Below are positions 26,601 through 40,155 of a DNA stretch of 64,000 nt, in pieces. This DNA comes from Alligator mississippiensis. Its lineage: Eukaryota; Chordata; Crocodylia; Alligatoridae. Both the position numbers and the translations under genes were made by a program. The notes beneath the pieces are model-generated. The model saw only the letters and a list, made by a program, of their open reading frames with translations. It had not been told where the DNA came from and made no database searches. The first letter of the stretch is position 1, and each line of letters begins with the position of its first letter. The stretch covers positions 115,018,162 through 115,082,161 of the forward strand of contig NC_081824.1 in NCBI RefSeq assembly GCF_030867095.1, given 5' to 3'.

Positions 26601-29600
26601 ACCTCAATATATTAAACTTTTCACTTTTTTCATAGTTCTTAATTAATTTCTGTCTTGAATTCTTCCTAGTTAACTTTCTATACAACGATGATTTAAAAAT
26701 GTTTTATGTAGTAGAAAATTGAAGCGTACATTAAATAATTTTATATTTAATATCATTCTGTAGTACAGAAAGAATATTGGGCTGAGATGTCATGGGTGCT
26801 AAGGCATGTAGTTGACAGTCCAGAGGTCACAAGTTCAAAGACATAGTAGAAAAGCTTATAGCGTAGCCCTGGCAGACTTCAACATAATCTGTGAATTCTG
26901 CAAAACACCGTGTCACAAGAATATGAAAAAGGAAGTGCAGAATATTGAACAGTAGGTTATTACTTTAATAGAATAGTATGAGAAAAGGCAACATAAACTT
27001 AAAAAGAAAAAGAAAAAAGAAAAATACCAATAACAGTTGTCACATGAAAACTCAGGTTTTAATATCCAGAAACATCCACAGGATTAGAATCTAGTAGAAG
27101 GCTAATATCTTTGTTCAAGTAACTTTAACTAACAGTTGTTCATCTTCCCAAGAAGTTCATTTAAATATGCATCCTAAATTAAAACTAATCATATCTGACA
27201 GGAGACATACATACTTCTTCCAGACATTCCAGAGTGCAGTGACCCTCTGACATGAATTCAGGCATGCCCGGTGGGATATTGTGGAAGAGGCTGACCCAAA
27301 GACCGGCTTCAATAACCCCAGCGTCATATTTCCTTAAAACTGGAGTATAAATTAGCCTCAGTCCAGAGTTATCTATCAACCCTGCAACAAAAGAGCATTG
27401 TCAGCTGTGGCCATAAATCAGCATAAAAAATCTAATCACTTTAAGTTTCTCTGATTTGTTCATAGGCTTTTACATGAAGATTGAGGGGATTAAACTAGAG
27501 GTGAGTCAAACATTACAAGAATCTGGGAAGCAATAAATAAAGACAAGTCACAAGGGAGCTGTTAAACAGGATGTGTTGATATCTGCATTGCTTAAACCTG
27601 CATGATAAATGTGTCAACTCTTGCCCCCATGTTACATTTTTCTAACTTGCCTAACATGAAAATCAGAGGACCAAAAACCAGATTATATGTGTTATATTTG
27701 AAAGTAAACCATAAAACCACAGAAGGTTTGTGTGATTTCAAAACAAAACCTTTCAAGAGCAGCTGAAGGGAATTTTTGTTGGTTTTTGTTCTTTTGTTTC
27801 TTAAGGTAGCAAGGTACCTCTACTGTCTTCCAGTTATGAGTTTGTCTCTTCATGACTACCCTCATCACCATTTTTTAATCTGTGTTGGATTGACTGAAAC
27901 CTGTCACATTCCTGTATGTAACTGGGCATATCTACACAAAATGCTACTGTGCACTGTGCAGTGTACTGTGCAGTGGTTGCTGTGCATTTATTTAGTACTT
28001 GTATAAGTAAGTACTAAATAAACATGCAATAATTAGAGTTACTGAACATTACAGAATCATAGAAAATTAGGGTAGGAAGGGACCTTGGGAGCACTGGTGA
28101 ACCCCTTTTAAGTGACGTTACTGAGCAGTAGCCTAATAATAGGCTGTGCAGTAATGTATTAGCACTGTTTGTGCTGTGACACGTTACTGCACAGTATTAT
28201 TCGGCTACTGTGCAGTTAGCAAAGACCAAACACACCTCATTCACAGTCTCTCTGATGCCCAGCAGTCCAAGGAGCCATGATAATGCGTTTTCAAAAAAAT
28301 CCAAAATCTCAAAAACTGAGGAAAGTCCCAGGTAAAGGCAGAAAAGGAACCAGGTAAGGAATTTTTAATCATAGAATCATATAATATTACAATTCATGAT
28401 ATTTATAGAGTATGGCTAGGCTCCATGCACACTGTTGCATTGTTGAAGTGAACAAAACACCATGTGTCTGAGTTTTCTGTAGATGCTCCAGGGATATGCT
28501 ATCTTCCTGGCCTGGGTCATGTTTACATTAATATGAAGTAATTTAAGGAATGTAAGAAGAGTAACATGTTTTAAGTCAAAATGATTTTTTTCTAAGACAA
28601 TTTCACCCATCTAAATACTTTGTCATAGTTATATGCTGGTTTATCTAATTTACCTGGGTCAAGCAAGTGCCTCTAATGTATTTTTGTATTCTTTCTGTAA
28701 TGTGTTATGTCTTTCTCTAAGGTATTATTAGACAGCATATTACTAAAAAAGCAGTCCTTCCATTATGTGTTTTTTTGTATTATTTTTGTAGTTATTTCTT
28801 TTTTTTATTCCCCCTTTTAAAGTTTAGCCTTAGGGTAGGTGCATGCATTCACAGGATAAAATCTACAAATCAGATTCAGCCCATAGGAACATAATTGAAA
28901 GTCAGTGGTTCTTACGTTCCTAAATGCCTAAGTCATTCATAGGCTGAGATTCTGATCTAACCTGTGCAGACATTACAGTTAGATCAACCTAACCAGGGCT
29001 AGGTGGAGCTAAGTGCTGGTCTGTACACATTCAGGGAGGTTAGATTGGGCAAAAAATGGCTGACCCAATTTAAATTAGTTCACCTGAGGAAGTGGACTAA
29101 TTTAGATTAGGAATGAGTTAGGTTGATCTAATGAATATCTGTACATGTTCATAGCACAGCCCCAAGACTGGGAAAGCCCAGCCACTTGCCCCAGCCCCAG
29201 GGCTCTGCTGTTCCTATTCTCTCCCACTATGACTGGGTTATTTTTACCTCCCTGATGTCCCCCCAGGATGGACAACATCCCCTATGGACCAACCAAACAC
29301 CCAGCAGGCCTTGCAGCACCCCCCACCATGGACCCACCAAACTTCCTGGGAACCCACTAATCCACCCCCCTCATCCTGCCTGCCTATCCCCCACCCTGAC
29401 TTAGATAGGGTCCCCAACACAGCTCCCAGCACTCAAGAACATCTGCACAATCAGGATCCTATCTACAATCACACAGCTTTAAGCCAGGTAATTGTAGATT
29501 GGGACCCGTGAATGGGTGCACATACCACTAGGCACAGCCCAGACGATAAAGTCCAGGAACTGAGGGGAGGCAAACATAACTTTCCAACACCTCCATGTTT

Positions 29601-32600
29601 TCATGATTCTGGGCTGCTTCAGAGACTAATACATGTTCCATCTTAAATTAAAGCAACATAAATTAAAGCAGGTCTACCCTGATTTATAGCATCCTCTTTG
29701 TAGCAGCATATATTGTAGGCCCACCCTCTCCCATTCTTGCATGACTTTTGCACCAGGGTAGATTGTGATTGTAGGGGGAGAAAGAACAGGGCCACAAGAT
29801 TTTGCCCAAGCTGTGCCAATTTCCTCAGACCCTTGTGAGCCATTTATGACAATGAATAAGGGTATAGAATCCTTCCATTGCTTCTACAGTGAAATGGTAC
29901 ATTCAATCTGCTCATGTTATTATTTCACAGTGTGTATACATAGTATTTCTAATAAAAACATAAACATAAAAATCTTTTTGTAGATTGGAATTGTAGACAG
30001 TCAGGTGGTATTTGATCAAAAATCATTTAAATGTCACTGACAGTAACAGGGATGACTGTACTGAATGCAAACTGATACGCAGAATGGAGGAAATCACCAA
30101 TTAAATAAACTGACTTTAGGTAGATATGATTGTAGTATCACAGAAGTGACACAGAGGATCCCTTAAATTATTCAGACAGGATTTAATACGGACATATGAA
30201 CTCACTAAGTCCTGTTTTTTCAGCTAAGTGGGAGGTAAGAGGTGCCATTTACCAGTATATTCTCAGGTGTGGTAACTCAACACATCTTTGTTTAAGGATG
30301 AAAAACATTACTAATCTTTTCAGAAGCTGGATTTGAAGTGTCCTAGATTTTCTGGGATGACAGTCAAAAATTCCCTTATTGCTTATTTTTAGTTTAAGTA
30401 ACTTCCTTCATTTTTTGTGAACACTATATATTATAAGGGGAAAGTAAATCTTCAAGATCTGCTTCCTTTATCCTGTGAATGATCTTCCATCCTGAGTATT
30501 TAAAGCCTGCCTTCAATTGTAGTAGTCCTCTCTTGCTGTTTAAAAAAAAAACTTGCTTCCTGATACCTGTGTCGCCAGAATTTCTTGTTGTGTGCGCTTC
30601 AATCTCACTCCATTTAGGCAAATTAGGTATAGTTATCTTTCAATTAAGTAAAGTCCCAATGTAAGGAATAGGATAGCGTGATCTGAAAAATCTAGTGATT
30701 GAGTTATATTATAGATGTACTTCATGTTATATATACTTCATGATTGGAGTTGTATCTATTTCATGAAAAAGCTGGAATCAGGATACTTTGTACATCAAAA
30801 CTCAAACTAATTTTAGTGGAGGTTTCTGGTGTGGGTGGAACAAAATATTGGGACTGATAATGATTATTATAGTAAAATGGGCTTAGATTATATACAGACT
30901 TAAATATATGGATTCATGGTTTGTTGCTAATGACTAGTTTTGTTCAGATACTCTGAGTAATGAATGGAGACACTTTGGTCTGCATTACCGTCTGTAATCC
31001 TGAACATTATGGTAAGTATGAAGGAACATACCTTCTAGATATGATGGATTGTCATAATGGACTTCCATAAGCACATACTGAGGGTCTGTTGCTGTGCCAA
31101 TGGATAAACCAACATGAGGAGGATATGTAAAGCCCTAGAATTTGAAACATGCAAGTCTGGTTAATAGGATTCTTGTTCTGACCTCAAGTCAGTTTTGTTT
31201 TGAGCAATAAAGCAATGATACAACAGTAAAAAATTATATAAACTATGGAAAAGCAGCACTTCACTGCTTCTGAAACTTACTGGACATGGCATCATGGAGT
31301 AATATATACTATGAAATACTACTGAATGCAATAAACTAAACCACTAAATCCATATAAACCATTTAGCCATACTGTTCACTAAAATATTATTCATTTTATG
31401 TTGGTTGCCTGGGTTGCTAAAGGAAATAAAATAAAAAGTGTCAATGTTGCATCATCAAGAGAGTTAATTTACTTATGAAAGCTTGAAACTAAAGGAAAGG
31501 GGCCCCAGTTTTTAAAGCAAAAATTACCAGGGAGTATTCTGGTTGTATGATTTTAGTGTTCTTCCATGCATAAGTTATTGTATTCTGGGTAAAATTATTT
31601 GACCTACAAAAGTGACCCTATATCTATTAGTGGAGGTCATTTATCAACTTCAGCTTACTAGAAATAAAGTCGCACGGTCTCAAAACTTCAAATAATCTGT
31701 TTTTTTACATTTGCATTCTAATGTCCTATCATACTAGGGTTTTATATACATTAGGGCTAGGAACAGACATTCAAAAAGCCTGAGCCTGAATTGATTCAGC
31801 CTTTGCAGGTTAGTCTAACCTGGCTAGGCTGAACTGCTTTCCAATCTTACAGACAATCCCTGTGGACTGAGGAAATTCAGGCACATGCCTGCAGTGGCTC
31901 AGGCTAAAAGCCAGAGGGTGCTAGAGTGAGCCCTCCCTTCCCTTGTACAGAGTTGACCTGAGGGGGTTGGGGGGGCATGGTGAGGCCCTGGCAGGACTCT
32001 CTCATTAGGGAGGTCTGCCTGCACGGTCCCAGGCTTTTCCCTGCTGCCTGCTCATGGGGCGGGAGTGTTGCCAGCCCCCAGCTAGCGCTCTGAGGCAAGA
32101 GGGGTGCGCAGCGCATGCATCTGTTGGTGATACGGAGCTTTTCACTCTCCCTCCCTGCTTCTGTATACTGTCTGCAGCAAACTGATAGGCAAGCAAGGGG
32201 GGAGGGGAGAAGGGAGGCTGATAACAGTGTTTATCACCATTATCTCAGTGTTTATTGCTCCATTCAGAAAACAAAGAGACACTACCAGCTACCTGTTGTT
32301 TCAGCACATATGCAGCATGTGTTCTGCTGGCTAATAAACAAGACACCTCAGCAAGGCAGAGGGGAAGGGGGAATTTGTACTTAGCAGGGAGTGTAGAGGA
32401 GGGGGCAGGGGGAGCAAACAGCTCTTCTCAAACAGCGTTTCCAAGGGAGGACGTTAAGCTACCTGTTGATTAACTCCAAAAAGCCTGGCTGCCTTGATTA
32501 TCTCCCACAACACGGACTGTAGCCAGCATGTGGTCTGCTAGCTAACGCAGAGATGTCTGCGTAAGGCAGAGGGGACAGGGGAATAATCCCTGCTTAGCAG

Positions 32601-35600
32601 GGAAAAGCCAGGCAGACACAGAGAGAAGGGGTCAGCCCTCCTGGTGGAGCAGAGAGCCACACCCAGCCCAGAGAGCATGCTGGGATGCTGGGGGTGTCTG
32701 GTTTATCTTAAACCACCAAGGGGTCTGGGACAGACATTGCATAAACCAGTTTGACTCAGATCAGTTAAGTCTGATATTATATTCAACCAAGTTTATCCCA
32801 AACTGATTTCAGCCATTTTTAAACAGGTTTATATACATTGAACATCTGTTCTGTTACAGGTTTAAACCAATTTCTGATCATTTAAACCCATTTATGTGTA
32901 ATGTCTGTCCCTAGCCTAATGGATTAAGCATTACAATAATCCTATAAATACTAAAAAAAATATCATTCCTATTTTAACATATGGAGGAACTGAGACACTG
33001 GGACAGTCAATGGCACATTCAAAGTTAAATTCAGAACCCCTATTTCCCAGCAGAGGTATCCTTGTAAAGGCCCTCAATAACCTTGCTAAAACCATAATCT
33101 ACTGATAAGGGTTTCTTATTTCACTTGAACCAAGCCAGTACAGTTACAAACCTTAAGCCAGAGTACAGCCAAAATGAGGAAAGCATACCTCAGTAGTGTA
33201 CAAAGGTGGCTTAAAGGTCTCCTTTGAACTGCCCTGATTTTAGCGCTGCTGTTGGCATGACAATTCTAGTTCTACAGTAATGCAGCATTTCTAGGACAGT
33301 TCTAACTGCAGAGCCAGCCTTAGGGGTGGGCACTGTGGGCGACTACCAGGGCACTGTGGTCAGGGGGTACCAAACACACACACATACACACAAACTTAGA
33401 TATGCATGAGCAGCTCACACTCACAGCAATACTCTCCTCCCACCCCAGGCAGGAGAAGCGATGCCCAGCCCAGCCCACCCTCCACCTCCAGCTGCTGCTC
33501 AGGAGGAGCTATGCTGGGCATGTGCAGGCAGGGTGGCACCTGCTACAATCCACCTGCCTTGCTCCCACACAAAAGCAGTGGTGCCTGCTGGCCTGGTAAA
33601 CCATGCTGCTCCACATCCCTGCCGGACTGAGCCCCATGCCCCTGCCAGCCTGCCTCTGCCTGCAGCAGCACTGATGACTGCAGCAGTGGGGGTGCGGAGG
33701 GAGAAGAGGGGTGCCAAAACACAAGTTTGCCATGGGTGCCATTTTCCATAAAGCTGGCTCTAACTGGAACATCTGCAGCAGACAGAACATTCCTCTAGCA
33801 GATTCCACCTACTCCCCACCCCTCCCATTCTGACTCTCCCACCAGTTGCTTTCAGGAGGATGCCACAATTCCATTTCCTCCTCACCATGTTGCTCTCAAG
33901 AGGTGGTATCCTGGACGAAGCCCCTGCATATCCCTGCATGCCAAAGTAGCGATGCCATATAAAGAAGGACTGTGAATTCGTATTCTTCCTATTAAACCAC
34001 TGTCCAGGTAATCAATGGCAAGGAATAATGTCAGAGAAAATTTGCAAATAATATAGAAGTGTTCATGCCCAAAGCTCTGTAGCATAAAATTTAATTCCCA
34101 GGTGCCAGAATGGAGGAACCTGCATTGTACACACACTCATTTAATAAAGCATCCTACCTCTCCTCCAATGGCCCAAGCAAAAATGACTGTCTCACACGTG
34201 AGAAAAGAATCTGGCATGTTGGGGTGGTAGCACTCATGGCCATAGTCCAGAACGCTGTCATTCAGATTGCTACTACATTGATAGAGCAGGATATGATGTA
34301 CTAGGCTTTCATGGCCCTTCTGAATCAAGGGTTCCACCTGTTGAGATAAATAAAGACATTTTGAGTGGCACTAGTTTTAGTAACAGCAAACATTTAGACA
34401 AGACCAAAAAAATGCATGGTGTGTTTATATTAACAGAGTAGACTTAGTTATAAAAATGGGAACCTGGTTGCAGTGTTTATAGTGCTACTTAAATGCTCTG
34501 CAAGATCAAGAAATACAGCTACTAAGATCAGGAATATGACAGCTCTATAGTAGTTTGGGGGAACTAGGCCAATGGTAAAGCAATTTTGATCTAGAGACTT
34601 CAGAAAGTTTCACACTGATAGTAGGAGCCTCTGGAAGCTCCAACTATCAAGAAACAAATCCAGCAGCACTTGATATTAGTTCAGATGCTATATAGACATT
34701 ATGGTATTTATGAGAAAATAGAATTAATTTTCCAAAATTTTACACTGTGGAGACTTCTTTAACATGAAGTGGCCCCTCAAAATTAGATGTACCAGGGATG
34801 TGCTACAGGGTACTTGGGATTGCCTGGGAGCCCATTGTTAAAATTATGCCTCTAAACTTAAGGACAGGCTGGAGAGAGATTGACTGGAGTGCTCATTCTA
34901 TCTGGATGCTGCTAAATCATTCCTGCCAGAGATGGCATTCCTAGGCAAGCATGAATACTTCTGAAGAACAAATTATTATACTATTTTAACAGAACAATTT
35001 CTGCTCAGTATTACAATATTTGGAAATATTTTTCAAAAAAGAGGACCTCCTGCCTCGCTCCGCATCCAAGGTCTTCATCCCATCTGACTCATGCTCCTTC
35101 AAATTATATAAAATGAGCAAGTACTGTCCCATACCGTCAAAATACTCAGTTTATTTTTTAGGGGCTATGTGCTCTCCTGACATATAACCTTTAATATGCT
35201 GGTTTGTCCTGTACATATTATGAGGCAAGCCATGTCTCCTTTTCAGTTAAGATTATACTTTAAATGGGAAAATGAATAAATGCTCCAGATCTGTATAACT
35301 CTGTACAAATAAAGACATTTCTGGTACATGGGAAGCTTGTAAAAGGGATAAGGAAGAACACTTTTGAATGATTTGTTGAAATATTTGTACATCGTTACTG
35401 TCTTCAGCTATCAATGTCACTGTACCTTATAAAATGATTATGTAAAATCCAGACCATCTAAAGCCTATAACGTGTTCGTAAATACCCCTCCACAGCAGAA
35501 TACTTGTACCAGGCAGTACTATCCTACAGCAGAGTTAATTAGTTTACTGCACCCTAATAGGGGCACAAATACACTGTGATGCTTTACTGCAGAGCTAATT

Positions 35601-38600
35601 GGTCAACTGCAGTAACGCACACGTGTACATACACCCAGTGTTCCTACAGTGAGGAGATTTCACCTGGACTAATGATGATCCAACATTCTTTCTTGACCTG
35701 ATATTGCTTCCTGCCCCAAGCTCTTTGTAGAGCAGCTACATATCTATCCAAGATGTGCAGAACTCAAAAACCACATCTATTACTTTGTCTTAGAAGTTAT
35801 ATAATAGTAGATACCCCAAGAGCTCAGAAAGTCCATGGAACTTATGAATGGATTCAGTGGAAAGGTTATGGGAAATGTTTTCCCTTTATCTACTAAGGAA
35901 ATAAGGGTACTCTTTTCCAAACATGTGACGTTCCTGCCTGCTGCTGCAGGATCCTAGCACCTGCTGTGCTTACACTTACTACTTCAAAAACAACTTCCCT
36001 TCAAAGCAATGGGATATCACCAAAGTTAGAAATTCCCATCCTGTCATCGACATCTTATTGGAAGTTATCTAAACAAAAATATACTATTTCAAAAGAACAT
36101 TTTTGTTTGGCTTTCTTTGACTGTCTCAAAAAAATCGTTTAAAAACAAACAATTTAAGAATCCTTGACTTGTGTGTCTGCAGTGCATTTTTTGAGAGGTT
36201 TTCAGGCACATTTATAAATATGCATTGTTAAAAATATTAGTGAAGTAGCAGACAACTTCTAAATCAGATAATTGGCTCCTTCTCCCTACCTTGCCAATTC
36301 TTATCCACTTCTTTTAATGGAAGGGACATTTGGCCATCAATTAGTTGCTATGATTTAAGGTGAAAGACAAGGTAGAACGGTGACTCATGTGTTACTACAA
36401 TATTAGGTTCCCTGTTTTCTTCACTCTTTAGTGGCTTTTCTGTGGTAATTTAGCTGTTGCTGAAATGCAAGTGAGAAACTGCTGTCAAAGTTCATCTCTA
36501 TGCCATGTCATAAATAAGCCTTGAGGAAATATTGAGTACCAGAGCATGTCAGTCAGTTCTTTGCCCATAGGCAATAGTGAATTTTCTGCTTGACTTTCCA
36601 TACTACCAGAGGCTTGAAGAACAAGACACCCACATCTAACCCAAATCAAAATGCTAAAAGCCTTCGGGATTCTAAAAAGTACATAGAAATTCTAAATTCT
36701 TTTATTTTTCAAAACAATCTCAAAAAAATGGCTCTTTTTATTTATTTCTGCCATTAATTCATGCTGATTTCCTTACTGCTCTACTCCTTCCTTGGCATGA
36801 AAGGCTGTGCATTGACTAAAATGCAAAGAATGCCCTTTATTAGAAGAACATGTTCTAAGATTTCCTTCACCCAAGTAAGATCTTCATGAAAAATGGTTAA
36901 TTTAGTACAAAATCCTAGGTATATAAATTATGGTTGTGTTTCCCCTTACTGATCATTAAAAATATCAGTTGTTAACACTGTGCCATTGTCTCAAAAACAT
37001 TTTCTATTTTATCTACAGGAAATTATAGAACTGACTTTTTCCACCTGCTGATGTAAACTGATATGTCTTCAGAACAGCACAGAGTACCTGCCAATATTTT
37101 TATTCAGCTTCAAACAATGCAACAGTGATGATCTTTTAAGATGCTATAAAAAGTAGAACCCCACATTTTTTAATATTTCTCTAAAAAATCCTAATACATT
37201 TTCATAAAAATACTTTTGTTTATAGAGAAAGAAAACATTGGGAGTTTCTAAGTGGCTGATGAAGTCCTAAAATGAAGGAGTATTTTTCCAAATATATGCC
37301 CTCTGCAAGCTAAAAAATGCCTTCTGTACCTCACACTATAGAGGTTATAGTGTTTGATCTGTCTGGCCAATCTTGATTAGGCAAACTGTGAAGCTTTTAA
37401 TTGTTTGTCTAGCTATAGTTCTACTGTTTGTAAAGCCCATTTTTGCAACACAAAACACTTCAGAAGATCATTAAGTAGTTTAGGGATCTTCACTCCACAG
37501 TCTGATTTTTTTCCTCATAATCTGTGTTTGTAACAGTACTCAAATTAAGGATTTAGCAGAATGCCAAACTTGGGTGCGTAACCCAAATTCTTCATACCTA
37601 TTGAACTCAGAGTAATTTCATTGAAGTCGATGGCGATACGTCCTATTTACAAAGCAATAGTTGGGAGCAGTTATCTGGCCTCTTCCAGACTCTAATACCA
37701 AATTATTTAAATAAATTAATTCATGATTTCTTTTTTTGCATATTATCCCTCCATCTACTGCCAAAACACAACCATAATATAATATAAATATCAAGTTTTG
37801 ACTCCTAGCCCACTGTAAACTAGCTTCAAGGCACTAATGTGAGAATAACACTAAGCAGGATGAAAGTTCAAATTATTCTAATGCTTTAAGAAATTAGGTT
37901 TTCTATTAAGAAATATGTTAATCAGAAATCTTGGAAATCAGACTTTCTGCTTGTTCTCCTTTTCCATTGGTTTTTGTTTGCTTTGCTTCCTTTGATGTTA
38001 CAGCTGTAGCTGTTTGTCCAAATGAGCTAAGGCTGCAAAATATACTCAACCTCAATTCCCTTAAAAAAATCTCAGTAGCTCATCTGGTCAACTAAAATTA
38101 GGAAAACAAATTTTAGATTTCTGTATGTGTGTGTTTGTGCGTGTGTGTGTGTTTGTGTATGGAAATTCCAGTCTTTCAATGTGCATAGAAATGCCAGCTC
38201 TTTTCATTTGTTTTTATTCAAAAGATGTTTTCAATTTCATTTTTATGCTTTAAAATCTTCATATAAAGATGTGCCTGCCATTAAGTATTACATATTTATA
38301 CGAGTCCTGGCCTAATTCTGTATCTATTTACTTTGGATTAGCATGAGGAATACCTAAAACACAGTAGAGACCATACAGGAATAGTTTCACTAAAATAGTG
38401 GGTCTGAATAATGCTCCATGTCCATTAATGAGAAGCAAAGGTACCTCTACAATTTCTACACCAAAGTCTGTAATACTGGCACTGCAAACTGTCAAAAAGG
38501 GCTCAGCTTCAGCAAAGACTAGTTTTGTCTTAGGCTTCTGTAATGTGTATCAGGGTGTAAATGTGCCCAGTGGCTGTTTCAACCTGGAAAAATTAATCTA

Positions 38601-40119
38601 TGGTTTTACCAAGATTGACAGCCCTTCCACACAAGCAAAACTACCTAGAGCCCTTTGACTCCCTTGAGAACATAGCCATGTATTACCCCCATCCCTTGTC
38701 TGACCTCGTCTGACCTTCTGTAGAACCTATACTCTACTGTCAGCAAGGTACTATAGGAGGATGTACTCTCCAGGGTAAATGCCATTCAGCAAGATCAAGG
38801 TCTTACTGAATAGCTTTGAAAATGTAAATACATTTGATTGCAGCTCTACTGGACATCCATGTTGCATTGCTCAATGGGGCAGATTAACATTCTAAAATGT
38901 AAAAAACTGGATTGGAAATAAATTACTTAAAATATACATTTACTGTTGATGTTCAGGCTAGCTTGCTGCTTGGAATACTTATTTTATCTGTCTAGTTTCA
39001 TCAAGCCTATGAATGACCAACAGCTAAAAGGGATGATAGTGCTTCATAAAATGTCCATGAAACTCCAGTACTCTGCCTATTTTTCATTGGAGAATTCAGT
39101 GACGCTTTGATCTCCACAGACTCTGGAGATGTACTATGATGTTCTTAAGCTAGGTACAGACATGCAGGGAGGTTAAGGGGAGTTTAGATTGCATTAAAAA
39201 TGCAGACTTTGCTTCCCTCCTGAATCCCCCAAGCCTCTTACCTGCTAGATGCCCACCTCCCCACACCTTCCCAGTCTGACTTACCTTAGTGTGGGGGGGA
39301 GAGGGGGAGGAGGCATTCTTAACTTGATTTTACCTTCTAACCTCCACAAATGTCTGTATGTACCCTTAGTGTCCACCTTTGCCTTCTCTAGGCCTTTGCC
39401 TATCACATCTTTTATTATTAATTGGGTCATTTCCCTGATTTAAATAATGAACTCTTCACGCTAGGGACTGTGCCTTCCTCTTAGCCGCAGTTCAACATTT
39501 TCTGTTGAATTTTTTTTCATGAAAAATTGAGTTTATGAATAAACAAAAAAATCAAAACCAGGAAATAGTTGCATATATTTAAAACATTGAGGAAAGTGGA
39601 ATTTGACAAAAAACTTAATATTTTTCACTAGACATTTTTATTCAAATTAGAATATATTTTGGTTTCTATTTTCTGCAGGAAAAAGCCACATTTTCTGATC
39701 CCCTCTGTTTCTTATGCTGATTAATACATCATCACACAACTCAGGACAAGTCTACTGGATAGAATCCTCTGGAATTGGCTCTTTGTAACTGGAGTTAAAG
39801 CCTGGTTCCAGGATGCCGATCTCCAGAGCTCATTTTTATCATAGATCCGAAGAACCCAATGAGTTTGGATGCCACAAACCTGTCCCCATTATGGCCTTGC
39901 AAAGACCTCCAGCCAGTGCAGAACAAGCATCAGAAAGTATTAAATTAAATTCACAGAATAGCCAGGAGCCTTTGCCCACCGCCCATGTGAATTCTTAAAG
40001 AAAAATACTCTAAACAGTGACTTTTCAGATATAAACACCCCTCTGAAGTTTGCATCCAGTCCAGTAGTAATTCTTTCCTTATTTCTAACAAATCAGTTTT
40101 CATTTCTGCCCTTTTATGT

Positions 40120-40155
<36 letters not shown>

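Larger units (their letters stand above)
27382..31031. other. MOXD1 intron 6
   Basis: Contains a MITE with a nested CR1 end (27924-28215) and a composite inverted-repeat element (28830-29530). The sequence from 29531 to the next exon is unremarkable. Confidence 0.65.
31135..34157. other. MOXD1 intron 5
   Basis: More than half is repeats: an element at 31752-32918, a MIR-like SINE at 32930-33060 and a hAT-like element at 33312-33759. Confidence 0.65.
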
